Assembly: GCF_009189165.1 (NCBI RefSeq)
Contig: NZ_CP045118.1
Span: forward strand, 4,216,001-4,280,000
Direction: 5' to 3'
Length of the DNA: 64,000 bases
DNA from: Pseudomonas sp. SCB32
GTDB taxonomy: Bacteria; Pseudomonadota; Gammaproteobacteria; Pseudomonadales; Pseudomonadaceae
Each line of letters begins with the position of its first letter. The first letter of the stretch is position 1. Shown here in pieces: positions 29,123 to 37,398 of this stretch. The position numbers were made by a program, and so were the translations under genes. The notes beneath the pieces were generated by a model. The model was not told the origin of the DNA. It worked only from the letters and a program-made list of their open reading frames with translations, and did no database searches.

Positions 29123-32100
29123 ATGGGCGAGTCTTATCAGTGGGATTTCGGTTCAGCCGCGTCTGGCCTGCAATTCAAGGTCGTTTTCGATGGCACCAGC
29201 TTCAAGGTGACCTGTACATCCGGATATCTGGATCTCAATGCCCTCTGGTTCTCGGATGGCGACAAGCTTGTTGAGGGGACGGTCACCCTGACCAAGTCCG
29301 ACAACAGCCTCAACATGAACGGCACCGGCGTTACCTGGGACGACGTCTACAAGGTTTCCAGTACCGGGCTCGGATCGGCGGGCGTGAACAAGGCCAGCTT
29401 CCTCACGACCGGCGAGTCGATGTCGTTCTCGCTGGCGACGCTCGACCTGCCGCCAGCGATCACCGCCTTGCTGGCCAGCGATCCACGGCTGCTGACCCTT
29501 GGCGTGCGGGTGACCAGCGACAGCTCGCTCAGCGGCGAAGGCAAGTACGTCGATACCAGCGGTACGCTGATTTCCAGCGTCAACCACGCGCCGACTCTGG
29601 ACACCGTCAGCAACGGCACGGTGACCGATACGGCCGGCGACGACACCTATTCCCCCGTGACCGGAACCCTGCACGGCAGCGATTCCGACGGCAATACGAT
29701 GAGCTTCAAGCTGGCGGGCTCCGCAGCCACAAGCGGGACTGGGGATAGCCTGGGCTTTGACGTGCAGAAGAGTTCGGCCTACGGCACCTTCTACCTGAAC
29801 ACCACGAGCGGGGCCTACAAGTTCGTCGCTAACGATGCGGCGGTGGAAGGCCTGAAGACCACCCAGGCCGTGGACTTCACGGTCAGCGCCAGCGACGGCA
29901 CGGCTGACAGTGCCACCCAGACCATCAGCATCAGCCTGAAGGGCGTCAACGACACGCCCGGGCTCAATGCCTCGCTGACCGCCCATACCTATGTCGACAC
30001 CTCAGGGGACGACACCTTCGACAGCGTGACCGGCAACCTTTCGACGGTGGAGCGCGATGCCAGTGATACCGCGGCCTATACGATCGACGGTTCAGGTGTG
30101 GCAACCGGGTCGTTCGACGTCAATGGGCACACCTACCAGCAAAAACTGGTCGGCAGCTTTGGCACGCTTTATCTGGACACTAGCGGCGCCTATGAGTACG
30201 TCCCCAACGACGGCGCCATCGAGGCGCTCGAAGCGAGCACCAGCGAAAACTTTACGCTCAAGGTGACCGACGGCTCGGGCGCGACCGATACCAAGACCCT
30301 GACCATCAACTTGACCGGCGCCGAGGATGCGCCGGTGGTAACGGCAGTGGTCGCCGGCTACACCGACACGGCGGCGGACGACACCTTCAACGACGCCACC
30401 GGCACCCTCAGCGTCAGCAGCCGCGACGGTGACACCAGCTTCACCTTCGCCTTGGCCGGCAGCAGCACGACGGGGCAGCTGGACTACGACCTGCAGGACA
30501 CCAGCAGCAGCTTCGGCACCCTGTACCTGAACAGCACCAGCGGCGCCTACAAGTTCGTCGCCAATGACGCGGCCATCGAGGCATTGGAGAGCGGCAATAA
30601 CCCGAGCGCGGTGTACCACGTAACCGCCGCGGCGGACGGCGCCACCTCGGCCAGCCAAACCATCACCATCAACCTGACCGGCGCCGAGGATGCACCGGTG
30701 GTAACGGCAGTGGTCGCGGGCTACACCGACACGGCGGCGGACGACACCTTCGACGACACCACCGGCACCCTCAGCGTCAGCAGCCGCGACGGTGACACCA
30801 GCTTCACCTTCGCCTTGGCCGGCAGCAGCACGACGGGGCAACTGGACTACGACCTGCAGGACACCAGCAGCAGCTTCGGCACCCTGTACCTGAACAGCAC
30901 CACCGGCGCCTACAAGTTCGTCGCCAACGACGCGGCCATCGAGGCATTGGAGAGCGGCAATAACCCGAGCGCGGTGTACCACGTAACCGCCGCGGCGGAC
31001 GGCGCCACCTCGGCCAGCCAAACCATCACCATCAACCTGACCGGCGCCGAGGATGCACCGGTGGTAACGGCAGTGGTCGCGGGCTACACCGACACGGCGG
31101 CGGACGACACCTTCGACGACACCACAGGCACCCTCAGCGTCAGCAGCCGCGACGGTGACACCAGCTTCACCTTCGCCTTGGCCGGCAGCAGCACGACGGG
31201 GCAGCTGGACTACGACCTGCAGGACACCAGCAGCAGCTTCGGCACCCTGTACCTGAACAGCACCACCGGCGCCTACAAGTTCGTCGCCAACGACGCGGCC
31301 ATCGAGGCATTGGAGAGCGGCAATAACCCGAGCGCGGTGTACCACGTAACCGCCGCGGCGGACGGCGCCACCTCGGCCAGCCAAACCATCACCATCAACC
31401 TGACCGGCGCCGAGGACGCGCCTGTTGTGGCCCCGGTAGTCGCCTCCTACACCGATACGGCGGCCGACAACACCTTCGCCGACACGATAGGCACCCTGGG
31501 CGTGACCAGTCGAGACCTCGACACCAGCTTCACCTTCGCCCTGGCCGGCAGCAGCGCATCACTGCTCCCGGGTTACGACCGGCAGGACGCCAGCAGTACC
31601 TATGGCACTCTGTACCTGAACAGCACCAGCGGCGCGTACAAGTTCGTCGCCAACGACGCGAACGTCGAAGCGCTGGAGGCTGGCAACAATCCGAGCGCGA
31701 TCTATCACGTGACGGCAGCGGCCGATGGCGCGACTTCCGCCAGCCAGACCATTACCATCAACTTCACTGGCGCCGAGGACGCTCCAGTGGTGGCGTCTGT
31801 AGTGGCGTCTTACACCGATACGGCAGCCGACGACACCTTCGCCGACAAGACCGGCACCCTGGCCGTGACCAGCCGCGACGGCGACACCAGCTTCAGCTTC
31901 GCCTTGGCCGGCAGCAGTTCGTCCGGTATATCGGGCTACGACCTGCAGAACACCAGCAGCGCCTATGGCACTTTGTACCTGAGCAGCACCACGGGGGCGT
32001 ACAAGTTCATTGCCAACGATGCAGCCATTGAGGCTCTGCAGGCGGGCAGCACGCCGAGTGTGGTGTACAACGTCACGGCCGCGGCTGACGGTGTGACCTC

Positions 32101-33037
32101 CGCCAGCCAGACCTTCACCCTCAACCTCACTGGCGCCAACGATGCGCCGCGCGACCTGTCGATGGCGGCGGTTTCCTTCGCTGGCGGCAACGGCATCCCC
32201 GGCGCCGGTGGCACCATCGGAACCATCAGCGTGCCAGCCATTGCCGACCCGGACGCTGGTGGTAGTTACTCCTATAGCATCTTCAGCGCCAAGGTCGGGC
32301 TCCTGGGCGATGCGAGCGTCACCACTTCGACCTCGCAGTTCGCTATCAGCGACCTCAACAATACAGGTGTGCTCAGCACCTCGTCGGCACTTGCCTCCGG
32401 CAGCATCTACGAGGTGACGGTCCAGGTAAGCCAGGGCACAGGAGCTGCCCAGGCCACCTACAACGAAACCTTCAGCATCGTCACCGGTACCAATGCCGGG
32501 ACGGAAAGCCTGCCGGGCGGTGGCTATGACTTCAGCTCCGGCGACGATGTGATCTATGGGCGGCAGAACGTCGACATCATCCTGGCGGGGTCGGGCAACG
32601 ACACCGTGTTCGGCCAGGACGGCAACGACGAGATCCATGGCGGCACCGGCGTCGACCTGCTGTATGGCGGCAAGGACAACGACTCGTTCGTGTTCTCCAC
32701 CGGCGACACCGGCATCACCCTGGCCACCGCCGATACCATCGGTGACTTCAACTCGGCGAACGACACCATCGTCACCTCGCTGAACCCGGGCAACGTCACC
32801 ATCGCCAATGGTTCGGCACTGGCTGACTTCAACGCCTTCGTCAGCGCAGCCAACGCGGTGATGGCGAGCAACTCCGCTAACAACGGCGCCTACATGGCCT
32901 GGAATGCGGCGGGCTCCGGCAACGGCTGGCTGGTCATTGACGAGAACCATAGTGGTGCCGTCGATACCGGCGACAGCCTGATCGTGCTGACCGGGGTGAA
33001 CACTGCGGGGGGGTTCTCGACGACCGATATCGCCTGA
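29123..33037 (+). CDS. VCBS-repeat/RTX adhesin, probable type I secretion substrate
   Basis: 1304-aa, acidic, Thr/Ser/Asp-rich protein lacking a Sec signal. After a unique N-terminal domain (about 1-150) come seven VCBS-type units, each ending in the pattern TLYLNSTSGAYKFVANDAAIEAL...ASQTITINLTGAEDAP. Units 3-5 are almost identical and units 6-7 diverge. A further domain follows (about 1005-1120). The C-terminus has RTX-like nonapeptides (SGNDTVFGQDGNDEIHGGTGVDLLYGGKDND) and a typical type I tail (DSLIVLTGVNTAGGFSTTDIA). Such proteins are exported by ABC/TolC systems and promote attachment and biofilm. No secretion genes are adjacent. It sits between genes that are neighbours in P. aeruginosa, suggesting insertion. 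GAGGGATGGATC precedes the ATG. Confidence 0.9.
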   Translation: MGESYQWDFGSAASGLQFKVVFDGTSFKVTCTSGYLDLNALWFSDGDKLVEGTVTLTKSDNSLNMNGTGVTWDDVYKVSSTGLGSAGVNKASFLTTGESMSFSLATLDLPPAITALLASDPRLLTLGVRVTSDSSLSGEGKYVDTSGTLISSVNHAPTLDTVSNGTVTDTAGDDTYSPVTGTLHGSDSDGNTMSFKLAGSAATSGTGDSLGFDVQKSSAYGTFYLNTTSGAYKFVANDAAVEGLKTTQAVDFTVSASDGTADSATQTISISLKGVNDTPGLNASLTAHTYVDTSGDDTFDSVTGNLSTVERDASDTAAYTIDGSGVATGSFDVNGHTYQQKLVGSFGTLYLDTSGAYEYVPNDGAIEALEASTSENFTLKVTDGSGATDTKTLTINLTGAEDAPVVTAVVAGYTDTAADDTFNDATGTLSVSSRDGDTSFTFALAGSSTTGQLDYDLQDTSSSFGTLYLNSTSGAYKFVANDAAIEALESGNNPSAVYHVTAAADGATSASQTITINLTGAEDAPVVTAVVAGYTDTAADDTFDDTTGTLSVSSRDGDTSFTFALAGSSTTGQLDYDLQDTSSSFGTLYLNSTTGAYKFVANDAAIEALESGNNPSAVYHVTAAADGATSASQTITINLTGAEDAPVVTAVVAGYTDTAADDTFDDTTGTLSVSSRDGDTSFTFALAGSSTTGQLDYDLQDTSSSFGTLYLNSTTGAYKFVANDAAIEALESGNNPSAVYHVTAAADGATSASQTITINLTGAEDAPVVAPVVASYTDTAADNTFADTIGTLGVTSRDLDTSFTFALAGSSASLLPGYDRQDASSTYGTLYLNSTSGAYKFVANDANVEALEAGNNPSAIYHVTAAADGATSASQTITINFTGAEDAPVVASVVASYTDTAADDTFADKTGTLAVTSRDGDTSFSFALAGSSSSGISGYDLQNTSSAYGTLYLSSTTGAYKFIANDAAIEALQAGSTPSVVYNVTAAADGVTSASQTFTLNLTGANDAPRDLSMAAVSFAGGNGIPGAGGTIGTISVPAIADPDAGGSYSYSIFSAKVGLLGDASVTTSTSQFAISDLNNTGVLSTSSALASGSIYEVTVQVSQGTGAAQATYNETFSIVTGTNAGTESLPGGGYDFSSGDDVIYGRQNVDIILAGSGNDTVFGQDGNDEIHGGTGVDLLYGGKDNDSFVFSTGDTGITLATADTIGDFNSANDTIVTSLNPGNVTIANGSALADFNAFVSAANAVMASNSANNGAYMAWNAAGSGNGWLVIDENHSGAVDTGDSLIVLTGVNTAGGFSTTDIA
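30317..31405 (+). repeat. Three near-identical adhesin repeat units
   Basis: Units 30317-30679, 30680-31042 and 31043-31405 differ at only a few bases (for example TTCAACGACGCC versus TTCGACGACACC). This indicates recent duplication or concerted evolution and makes copy number unstable by recombination and hard to assemble with short reads. Confidence 0.93.
30317..32131 (+). repeat. Five tandem 363-bp (121-aa) repeats in the adhesin gene
   Basis: Units begin at 30317, 30680, 31043, 31406 and 31769, each with GGCGCCGAGGA(T/C)GC (Gly-Ala-Glu-Asp-Ala). The periodicity is exact. The two units before 30317 are related but more diverged. Confidence 0.95.
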
Positions 33038-33060
33038 GCCGTTGCAGGTCGGGCAGCACA

Positions 33061-33095
33061 AGAAAACGGGGCCGCTTACAGCGGCCCCGTTTTCT
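33061..33095. terminator. Strong bidirectional terminator between adhesin and moeA
   Basis: A perfect 15-bp stem, AGAAAACGGGGCCGC and its complement around TTACA, with A-runs on one side and T-runs on the other, lies between convergent genes. It can act on both strands. Confidence 0.92.
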
Positions 33096-33171
33096 TACAG
33101 CTGGAACCGGCGCATCGGCACGCGCCGTGCTCGCGAGCATGCCCGCGCCTGCAGGACAGCCTGCGAGCGGA

Positions 33172-34386
33172 TCAGTCGAGCAATTCGCTGAACGGAATGA
33201 AGACCAACGCGTCGCCTTCGGCCAGCGTCGTCCCTTCGCGCACTTCCGCCAAGCCTTCGGCCCAGGCCGCGCTACGCAGCACGCCGGAACTCTGGTTGGC
33301 ATAGGGCACCGCGCGGCCATTCTCCAGGCGCGCACGCAAGTACTCGCGGCGGTTGCCCGGCTTGGTCCAGTTGAACCCGGCGGGCACCTGCAGGCACAAC
33401 GGCTCGACCTTCTGCATGCCGAGCCGGCGCATCAGGTAGGGGCGCGCCAGCAATGCGAAGGTCACCAGGGTGGACGCCGGATTGCCCGGCAGGCCGATCA
33501 CCGGCACCTGCTGGTAATGGCCCACGGTCAGCGGCTTGCCCGGCTTGATCGCCAACTTCCACAACGCCAGCTCACCCGCCTCGCGCAGGGCCGCGCCGAG
33601 GAAGTCCGCCTCGCCGACGGACACACCGCCGGTGGAGAGGATCAGGTCCACGTTCGACAGTCCCGCCAGCGCGGCGCGGGTCAGTGCAAGATCATCCGGC
33701 AGAATGCCCGCATCCACCACTTCGCAGCCGAAGCGTTGCAGCCAGGTGCGCAGCAGATGGCGGTTGCTGTTGTAGATCTGCCCGAGCGCCAGCGGTGCGC
33801 CAGGTTCGACCAGCTCGTCACCGGTGGAGAGCAACGCCACGCGCGGGCGGCGACGCACCTTCAGTTCGGCATGGCCGAGCGAGGCCGCCAGGCCGATCTC
33901 GATCGGTCCCAGGCGCGTGCCGACTGGCAGCACGCAGTCACCCTTGCGGGTTTCCTGGCCTTGCGGACGGATGTGCTGACCGGCCTTGATCGCTTCGAGG
34001 AAGCGCACGCGGCCATCGTCCAGCACCTCGACATTTTCCTGCATCTCTACGCAGTCGGCGCCCTCCGGCACCGGCGCGCCGGTGAAGATGCGCGCACAGG
34101 TGCCCGGCTGCAGCGGCTCACCCGCCTGGCCGGCGAATATCTTCTGGCTCACCGGCAGCGCTTCGCCCTGCCAGTCGGCCAGGCGCAACGCGTAGCCGTC
34201 CATGGCGCTGTTCGGCCACGGCGGCAGGTCCAGGCCGGCCAGCAGCGGCTCGGCCAGTACGCGGCCATCCGCCTCGGCCAGCGGCAGGGTTTCTGCCTCA
34301 GTGATCGGGGACTGCTCGGCCAGGGTCAACAGACGCGCCAGGGCGTCCTCGACCGGCAGCAGGCCCGGCTTATCGCAGCAGCTCAT
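33172..34386 (-). CDS. moeA: Molybdopterin molybdenumtransferase MoeA
   Basis: 404 aa. It inserts molybdate into adenylylated molybdopterin. Signatures are the MoeA N-domain LPLAEADGRVLAEPLLAGLDLPPWPNSAMDGYALR and the MoCF domain VALLSTGDELVEPG, LSTGGVSVGEADFLG and VIGLPGNPASTLVTF. The start ATG at 34386 overlaps the moaB stop (ATGA), so translation is coupled. Second gene of a minus-strand moaB-moeA pair (the P. aeruginosa copies here are called moaB2/moeA2). Confidence 0.96.
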   Translation of the reverse strand: MSCCDKPGLLPVEDALARLLTLAEQSPITEAETLPLAEADGRVLAEPLLAGLDLPPWPNSAMDGYALRLADWQGEALPVSQKIFAGQAGEPLQPGTCARIFTGAPVPEGADCVEMQENVEVLDDGRVRFLEAIKAGQHIRPQGQETRKGDCVLPVGTRLGPIEIGLAASLGHAELKVRRRPRVALLSTGDELVEPGAPLALGQIYNSNRHLLRTWLQRFGCEVVDAGILPDDLALTRAALAGLSNVDLILSTGGVSVGEADFLGAALREAGELALWKLAIKPGKPLTVGHYQQVPVIGLPGNPASTLVTFALLARPYLMRRLGMQKVEPLCLQVPAGFNWTKPGNRREYLRARLENGRAVPYANQSSGVLRSAAWAEGLAEVREGTTLAEGDALVFIPFSELLD

Positions 34387-34922
34387 CCGCGGCTCTCGCA
34401 GGGCGCCGCCTTCTTCAGGTGCGGCACGAAGTTGCACGGACGATGGCTGGCATTCAACTGCTCGCCGAGGATGCCATCCCAGGCAGTGCGGCAGGCATTG
34501 GTGGAGCCCGGCAGGCAGCAGACCAGAGTGCCGTTGGCGAGGCCCGCCAGAGCGCGGGATTGCACGGTGGAGGTGCCGATGTCGGCCACGGAAATCTGCC
34601 GGAACAGTTCGCCGAAGCCATCCACCACCTTATCCAGCAAGCAGGTCACGGCTTCGGGCGTGCTATCGCGACCGGTGAAGCCGGTGCCACCCGTGATCAG
34701 CACGACCTGCACTTCATCCTCGGCGATCCAGGTCGCCACCTGGGCGCGGATACGATAGAGGTCATCCTTGAGCAGGACACGGGCCGCAAGGTTGTGCCCG
34801 GCGGCCTTCAGGCGGTCGACGAACAGCTGGCCGGACGTGTCGGTTTCCAGGGTGCGAGTGTCGCTGACGGTCAGAACGGCGATGTTCAGCGGGACGAATG
34901 GCTGCTCGGCCTTGTGGCTCAT
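34383..34922 (-). CDS. moaB: Molybdopterin adenylyltransferase-type protein MoaB
   Basis: 179 aa MogA/MoaB fold: LNIAVLTVSDTRTLETDTSGQL, VVLITGGTGFTGRDSTPEAV, and LPGSTNACRTAWDGIL. It probably adenylylates molybdopterin before MoeA acts. The start at 34922 (MSHKAEQPFVPLNIAVLTVSD) fits the family; upstream in-frame codons are not conserved. Divergent from mobA with a 70-bp gap. Confidence 0.94.
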   Translation of the reverse strand: MSHKAEQPFVPLNIAVLTVSDTRTLETDTSGQLFVDRLKAAGHNLAARVLLKDDLYRIRAQVATWIAEDEVQVVLITGGTGFTGRDSTPEAVTCLLDKVVDGFGELFRQISVADIGTSTVQSRALAGLANGTLVCCLPGSTNACRTAWDGILGEQLNASHRPCNFVPHLKKAAPCESRG

Positions 34923-34992
34923 GATGAGGGCCCTTGCTTGTGAGGTTGGAATGCGCGGTGTTATATCACAGGCCCGCCCTGGAGACCCTGAT

Positions 34993-35580
34993 ATGCCACA
35001 CGCCTCTCTGCCACCCTGTTCCGTGCTGATCCTCGCAGGAGGCCGTGGGCAACGCATGGGCGGACGCGACAAGGGACTGCTGTGCTGGCAGGAGCGGCCG
35101 CTGGTGAGTTATGCCGCCGCCCTCGCCCGGCCACTGAGCGACGACCTGATCATTTCCTGCAACCGCAATCCGGACGCGTACGCACCCTACGCGGACCGTC
35201 TGGTGCACGACGACAGCCCCGACTTCCCCGGCCCCCTGGCCGGCATCCGCGCCGGCCTCGCCGTGGCGCGGCACAGCCGCCTGCTGGTGCTGCCCTGCGA
35301 TGCCCCACTGCTCGACAGCGAACTGCTGGAGCGACTGCTACAGGCCTCGGCCGCTTCGCCGGGCGCTGTACAGATGCTGCGCTGCGGCGAGCAGTGGGAG
35401 CCGCTGTTCTGCGTGATCCCTATTGCCCTGCTGCCACAGATAGAAGAGGCCTGGCAGCGTGGCGACCGCAGTCCGCGCCACGTTTTCTCGCACCTGGGCC
35501 TGCAGGCCGTGGACTGCCCCGCCAATGATCCGCGCCTCGCCAACCTTAATACGCCTGAGCTGCTCTACAACGCCCGATAG
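34993..35580 (+). CDS. mobA: Molybdenum cofactor guanylyltransferase MobA
   Basis: 195 aa. It transfers GMP to Mo-molybdopterin to make the MGD cofactor. The nucleotide loop is VLILAGGRGQRMGGRDKGLL, then DLIISCNRNPDAYAPYADRLVHDDSPDFPGPLAGI and LVLPCDAPLL. Start at 34993 (MPHASLPPCSV), 9 bp after GGAG. Divergent from moaB-moeA. Confidence 0.95.
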   Translation: MPHASLPPCSVLILAGGRGQRMGGRDKGLLCWQERPLVSYAAALARPLSDDLIISCNRNPDAYAPYADRLVHDDSPDFPGPLAGIRAGLAVARHSRLLVLPCDAPLLDSELLERLLQASAASPGAVQMLRCGEQWEPLFCVIPIALLPQIEEAWQRGDRSPRHVFSHLGLQAVDCPANDPRLANLNTPELLYNAR

Positions 35581-35602
35581 CGACGACGCCTAAAAGATTT
35601 GG

Positions 35603-35630
35603 GAACTTTGGCGGAAATCTCTCTGTCGGA
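35603..35630 (+). promoter_or_regulatory. Candidate AlgU/RpoE-type promoter for the small lipoprotein
   Basis: GAACTT (35603-35608), 17 bp, then TCGGA (35626-35630) resembles the P. aeruginosa AlgU consensus GAACTT-N16/17-TCTGA with one mismatch. It lies 40 bp before the ATG at 35671. Envelope-stress control of a lipoprotein is plausible but inferred. Confidence 0.4.
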
Positions 35631-35670
35631 ATCGTCGTACATTTTTGCTCGCTCATCAGGAGATTCACTC

Positions 35671-35892
35671 ATGACCAACCGGATGCTTCCCGCCGTCCTG
35701 CTCGCCTTGGGCATTGGCGTGCTTGCAGGTTGCTCCACTCCGTCCGTCATCACGCTGAACGATGGACGCGAGATTCAATCCGTCGACAAGCCCAAGTACG
35801 ACCATGATTCCGGCTTCTATGAGTTCGAACAGCTGGATGGCAAAGCCATCCGCGTAAACAAGGATCAGGTGCGGACCGTCAAGGAGCTCTAA
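35671..35892 (+). CDS. YgdI/YgdR-family small lipoprotein
   Basis: 73 aa. Lipobox VLAGC at residues 18-22 follows a short signal peptide; the mature part has the YgdI/R fold sequence SVITLNDGREIQSVDKPKYDHDSGFYEFEQLDGKAIRVNKDQVRTVKEL. An outer-membrane or inner-membrane lipoprotein of unknown role, common in gamma-proteobacteria. Start with CAGGAGA upstream. A terminator follows at 35909. Confidence 0.93.
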   Translation: MTNRMLPAVLLALGIGVLAGCSTPSVITLNDGREIQSVDKPKYDHDSGFYEFEQLDGKAIRVNKDQVRTVKEL

Positions 35893-35908
35893 GTTCCCCG
35901 CGCATGAA

Positions 35909-35954
35909 AACGCCCTGCAGGCCCTGGCCGGTCTGCGGGGCGTTCGCCCTTTTT
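35909..35954 (+). terminator. Rho-independent terminator of the small lipoprotein
   Basis: AACGCCCTGCAG (35909-35920) pairs with CTGCGGGGCGTT (35933-35944) with one G-T wobble, then CGCCCTTTTT. Confidence 0.8.
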
Positions 35955-35984
35955 GGGGGGGACGAAAAAATTTTCGCTAACCCC

Positions 35985-36012
35985 TTGTGCATCAAAAGTT
36001 TTTCGGTAGAAT
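35985..36012 (+). promoter_or_regulatory. Sigma-70 promoter of tRNA-Pro
   Basis: TTGTGC (-35) and TAGAAT (-10) with 16-bp spacing end 14 bp before the mature tRNA. A GCGCGCC discriminator-like stretch follows, typical of stringently controlled stable RNA. Confidence 0.7.
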
Positions 36013-36026
36013 GCGCGCCATCAGAA

Positions 36027-36103
36027 CGGAGCGTAGCGCAGCTTGGTAGCGCGTCTCGTTCGGGACGAGAAGGTCGCTGGTTCGAATCCAGTCGCTCCGA
36101 CCA
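36027..36103 (+). tRNA. tRNA-Pro (CGG)
   Basis: 77 nt including encoded CCA. The acceptor arms CGGAGCG (36027-36033) and CGCTCCG (36093-36099) pair perfectly, then A-CCA. The anticodon arm TCTCG-TTCGGGA-CGAGA gives anticodon CGG at 36061-36063. The T-loop is TTCGAAT with stem CTGG/CCAG. It stands alone with its own promoter and terminator. Confidence 0.97.
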
Positions 36104-36110
36104 ATTCCCG

Positions 36111-36136
36111 AAAAACCCGCCTAACGGCGGGTTTTT
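36111..36136 (+). terminator. Rho-independent terminator of tRNA-Pro
   Basis: AAAAACCCGCC-TAAC-GGCGGGTTTTT, starting 8 bp after the tRNA CCA end and followed by more T (TTATT). Confidence 0.93.
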
Positions 36137-36157
36137 TATTGCCTGAAGTTTTTGCTT

Positions 36158-36207
36158 CCGGACCATGAAAAAGCCCGTCTTCACAGACGGGCTTTTTCAT
36201 GGTCCGG
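36158..36207 (-). terminator. 23-bp perfect stem terminator of the dehydrogenase gene
   Basis: Arms 36158-36180 and 36185-36207 are perfectly complementary over 23 bp with a TCAC loop; the inner part is AAAAAGCCCGTCT / AGACGGGCTTTTT. It abuts the dehydrogenase stop codon. Unusually long for a terminator; it can act in both directions. Confidence 0.85.
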
Positions 36208-37083
36208 TCAGAGCTGTCCGGACTTGCGCATCGACACTTGCGACAGCGCACTCCAGTCCCGCTCACCGTCGCCATGAGCGATGGCCTCCAGCAGGTTGTC
36301 ACGCAGCACACTCGCGAACGGCAACGGCACCCGCTGTGCCTGTCCAGCTGACAGCGCCAGCCCTACATCCTTCAACCCCAGCACCAGGCGGAACGCCGCC
36401 GGATCGAAGCGCTGCTGGGCAATCAGCGCCCCGTAGTTGCGATACACCGGCGCGTTGAACAGGGTGTTGCCCATGATTTCCAGCAGCTCGGCCGGCTCGA
36501 CACCGAAGCTCTTCACCAGGGCGGCGCTCTCCCCCATCGCCTCGATGGCGCTGGCGATCATGAAGTTGCCGGCGATCTTCACCACGGCTGCGTGGCGCGG
36601 ATCACCCCCCAGCGGCCAGGTCTTCTGCCCCAGCACATCGAGCACCGGTTGCACCTTGGCGATGGCGACCTCGGGTCCGGCCACCAGGATATTGAGCTTG
36701 CCGGCGGCGGCCACATCGGTGCGTCCGAAGACCGGGGCCGCGATGAACTCGACGCCCTGCCGGCGATGCAGCTCCATCAGCTCGCCGACGAAGGCGGTGG
36801 AGAGCGTCGCCATGCTCAGGTGAATCAACCCGGCCTTGGCCGAAGCCAGCGCCCCGCTGTCGATCAGCACGGCACGGCTGGAATCGTCGTCGGCCAGCAT
36901 CGAGATCACCAACTCGGCGTCGAACGCTTCCACGGGATCGCGGGCGGCTTGCGCGCCGAGCGCCAGCAGGGGCTCCAGCGGCCCCGGCGAACGATTCCAG
37001 GCGATCAGTTGGTGACCGGCCCGGATCAGGTTGGTAGCCATGGCGGCACCCATGCCGCCGAGCCCGAGAAATCCAATCTTCAT
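36208..37083 (-). CDS. NAD(P)-dependent beta-hydroxyacid dehydrogenase family protein
   Basis: 291 aa, 3-hydroxyisobutyrate dehydrogenase/GLYR superfamily. Rossmann motif MKIGFLGLGGMGAAMATNLIRAGH; the substrate loop is altered (APVFGRTDVAAAGKLNILVAG rather than DAPVSGG); catalytic Lys in HAAVVKIAGNFMIASAIEAMGE. The FGR.....G form is seen in glyoxylate/succinic-semialdehyde reductase-like and cytokine-like nuclear factor relatives. The substrate is not known. Start ATG at 37083. Not obviously part of an operon; the next gene upstream starts about 300 bp away. Confidence 0.88.
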   Translation of the reverse strand: MKIGFLGLGGMGAAMATNLIRAGHQLIAWNRSPGPLEPLLALGAQAARDPVEAFDAELVISMLADDDSSRAVLIDSGALASAKAGLIHLSMATLSTAFVGELMELHRRQGVEFIAAPVFGRTDVAAAGKLNILVAGPEVAIAKVQPVLDVLGQKTWPLGGDPRHAAVVKIAGNFMIASAIEAMGESAALVKSFGVEPAELLEIMGNTLFNAPVYRNYGALIAQQRFDPAAFRLVLGLKDVGLALSAGQAQRVPLPFASVLRDNLLEAIAHGDGERDWSALSQVSMRKSGQL

Positions 37084-37143
37084 GAAATCGCCTCGCTGCG
37101 ATTGAGTCGGGAGAAGGTCGCCGGGATGCTCAGTAGTTGAAGA

Positions 37144-37383
37144 TCAGCAGTTGAGGAAACGGGCGACCTGTTCGGCATCGAAGGGCCAGTTGAGCTCCGC
37201 GCCACTGTCGCAGCGGCGCAGGACCGGAATGGTCAGGCCATAGCGCTCGACCCACTCTTCGCGGTCGGCAATGTCTACCAGTTCGACCAGCAGACCGTGT
37301 TCGACGAAGGGCATCAACACTGCCTCCGCCACTTCGCAGAGATGGCAACCCAGGGTGCCGAAGAGCTGGCATTCAGGGGACAT
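37144..37383 (-). CDS. Glutaredoxin-like DUF836 protein
   Basis: 79 aa: MSPECQLFGTLGCHLCEVAEAVL, with the CxxC redox pair in GCHLC, and IPVLRRCDSGAELNWPFDAEQVARFL, the cis-Pro region of a thioredoxin fold. Probably a small cytoplasmic thiol redox protein. The start is ATG 37383; an ATG four codons earlier (37395) is possible but nearly touches the stop of the upstream TetR gene. Likely cotranscribed with that regulator. Confidence 0.88.
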   Translation of the reverse strand: MSPECQLFGTLGCHLCEVAEAVLMPFVEHGLLVELVDIADREEWVERYGLTIPVLRRCDSGAELNWPFDAEQVARFLNC

Positions 37384-37398
37384 GTTCGACTCCATTGT

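Noticed and set aside
30317..32131. Tandem array considered as CRISPR
   Set aside because: Repeat period is 363 bp of in-frame coding sequence without spacers or cas genes.
30092..33061. Long minus-strand frames (430 and 500 aa) across the adhesin
   Set aside because: They mirror the plus-strand tandem repeats; the plus frame has VCBS/RTX motifs, a proper start and a terminator, while the minus frames have none.
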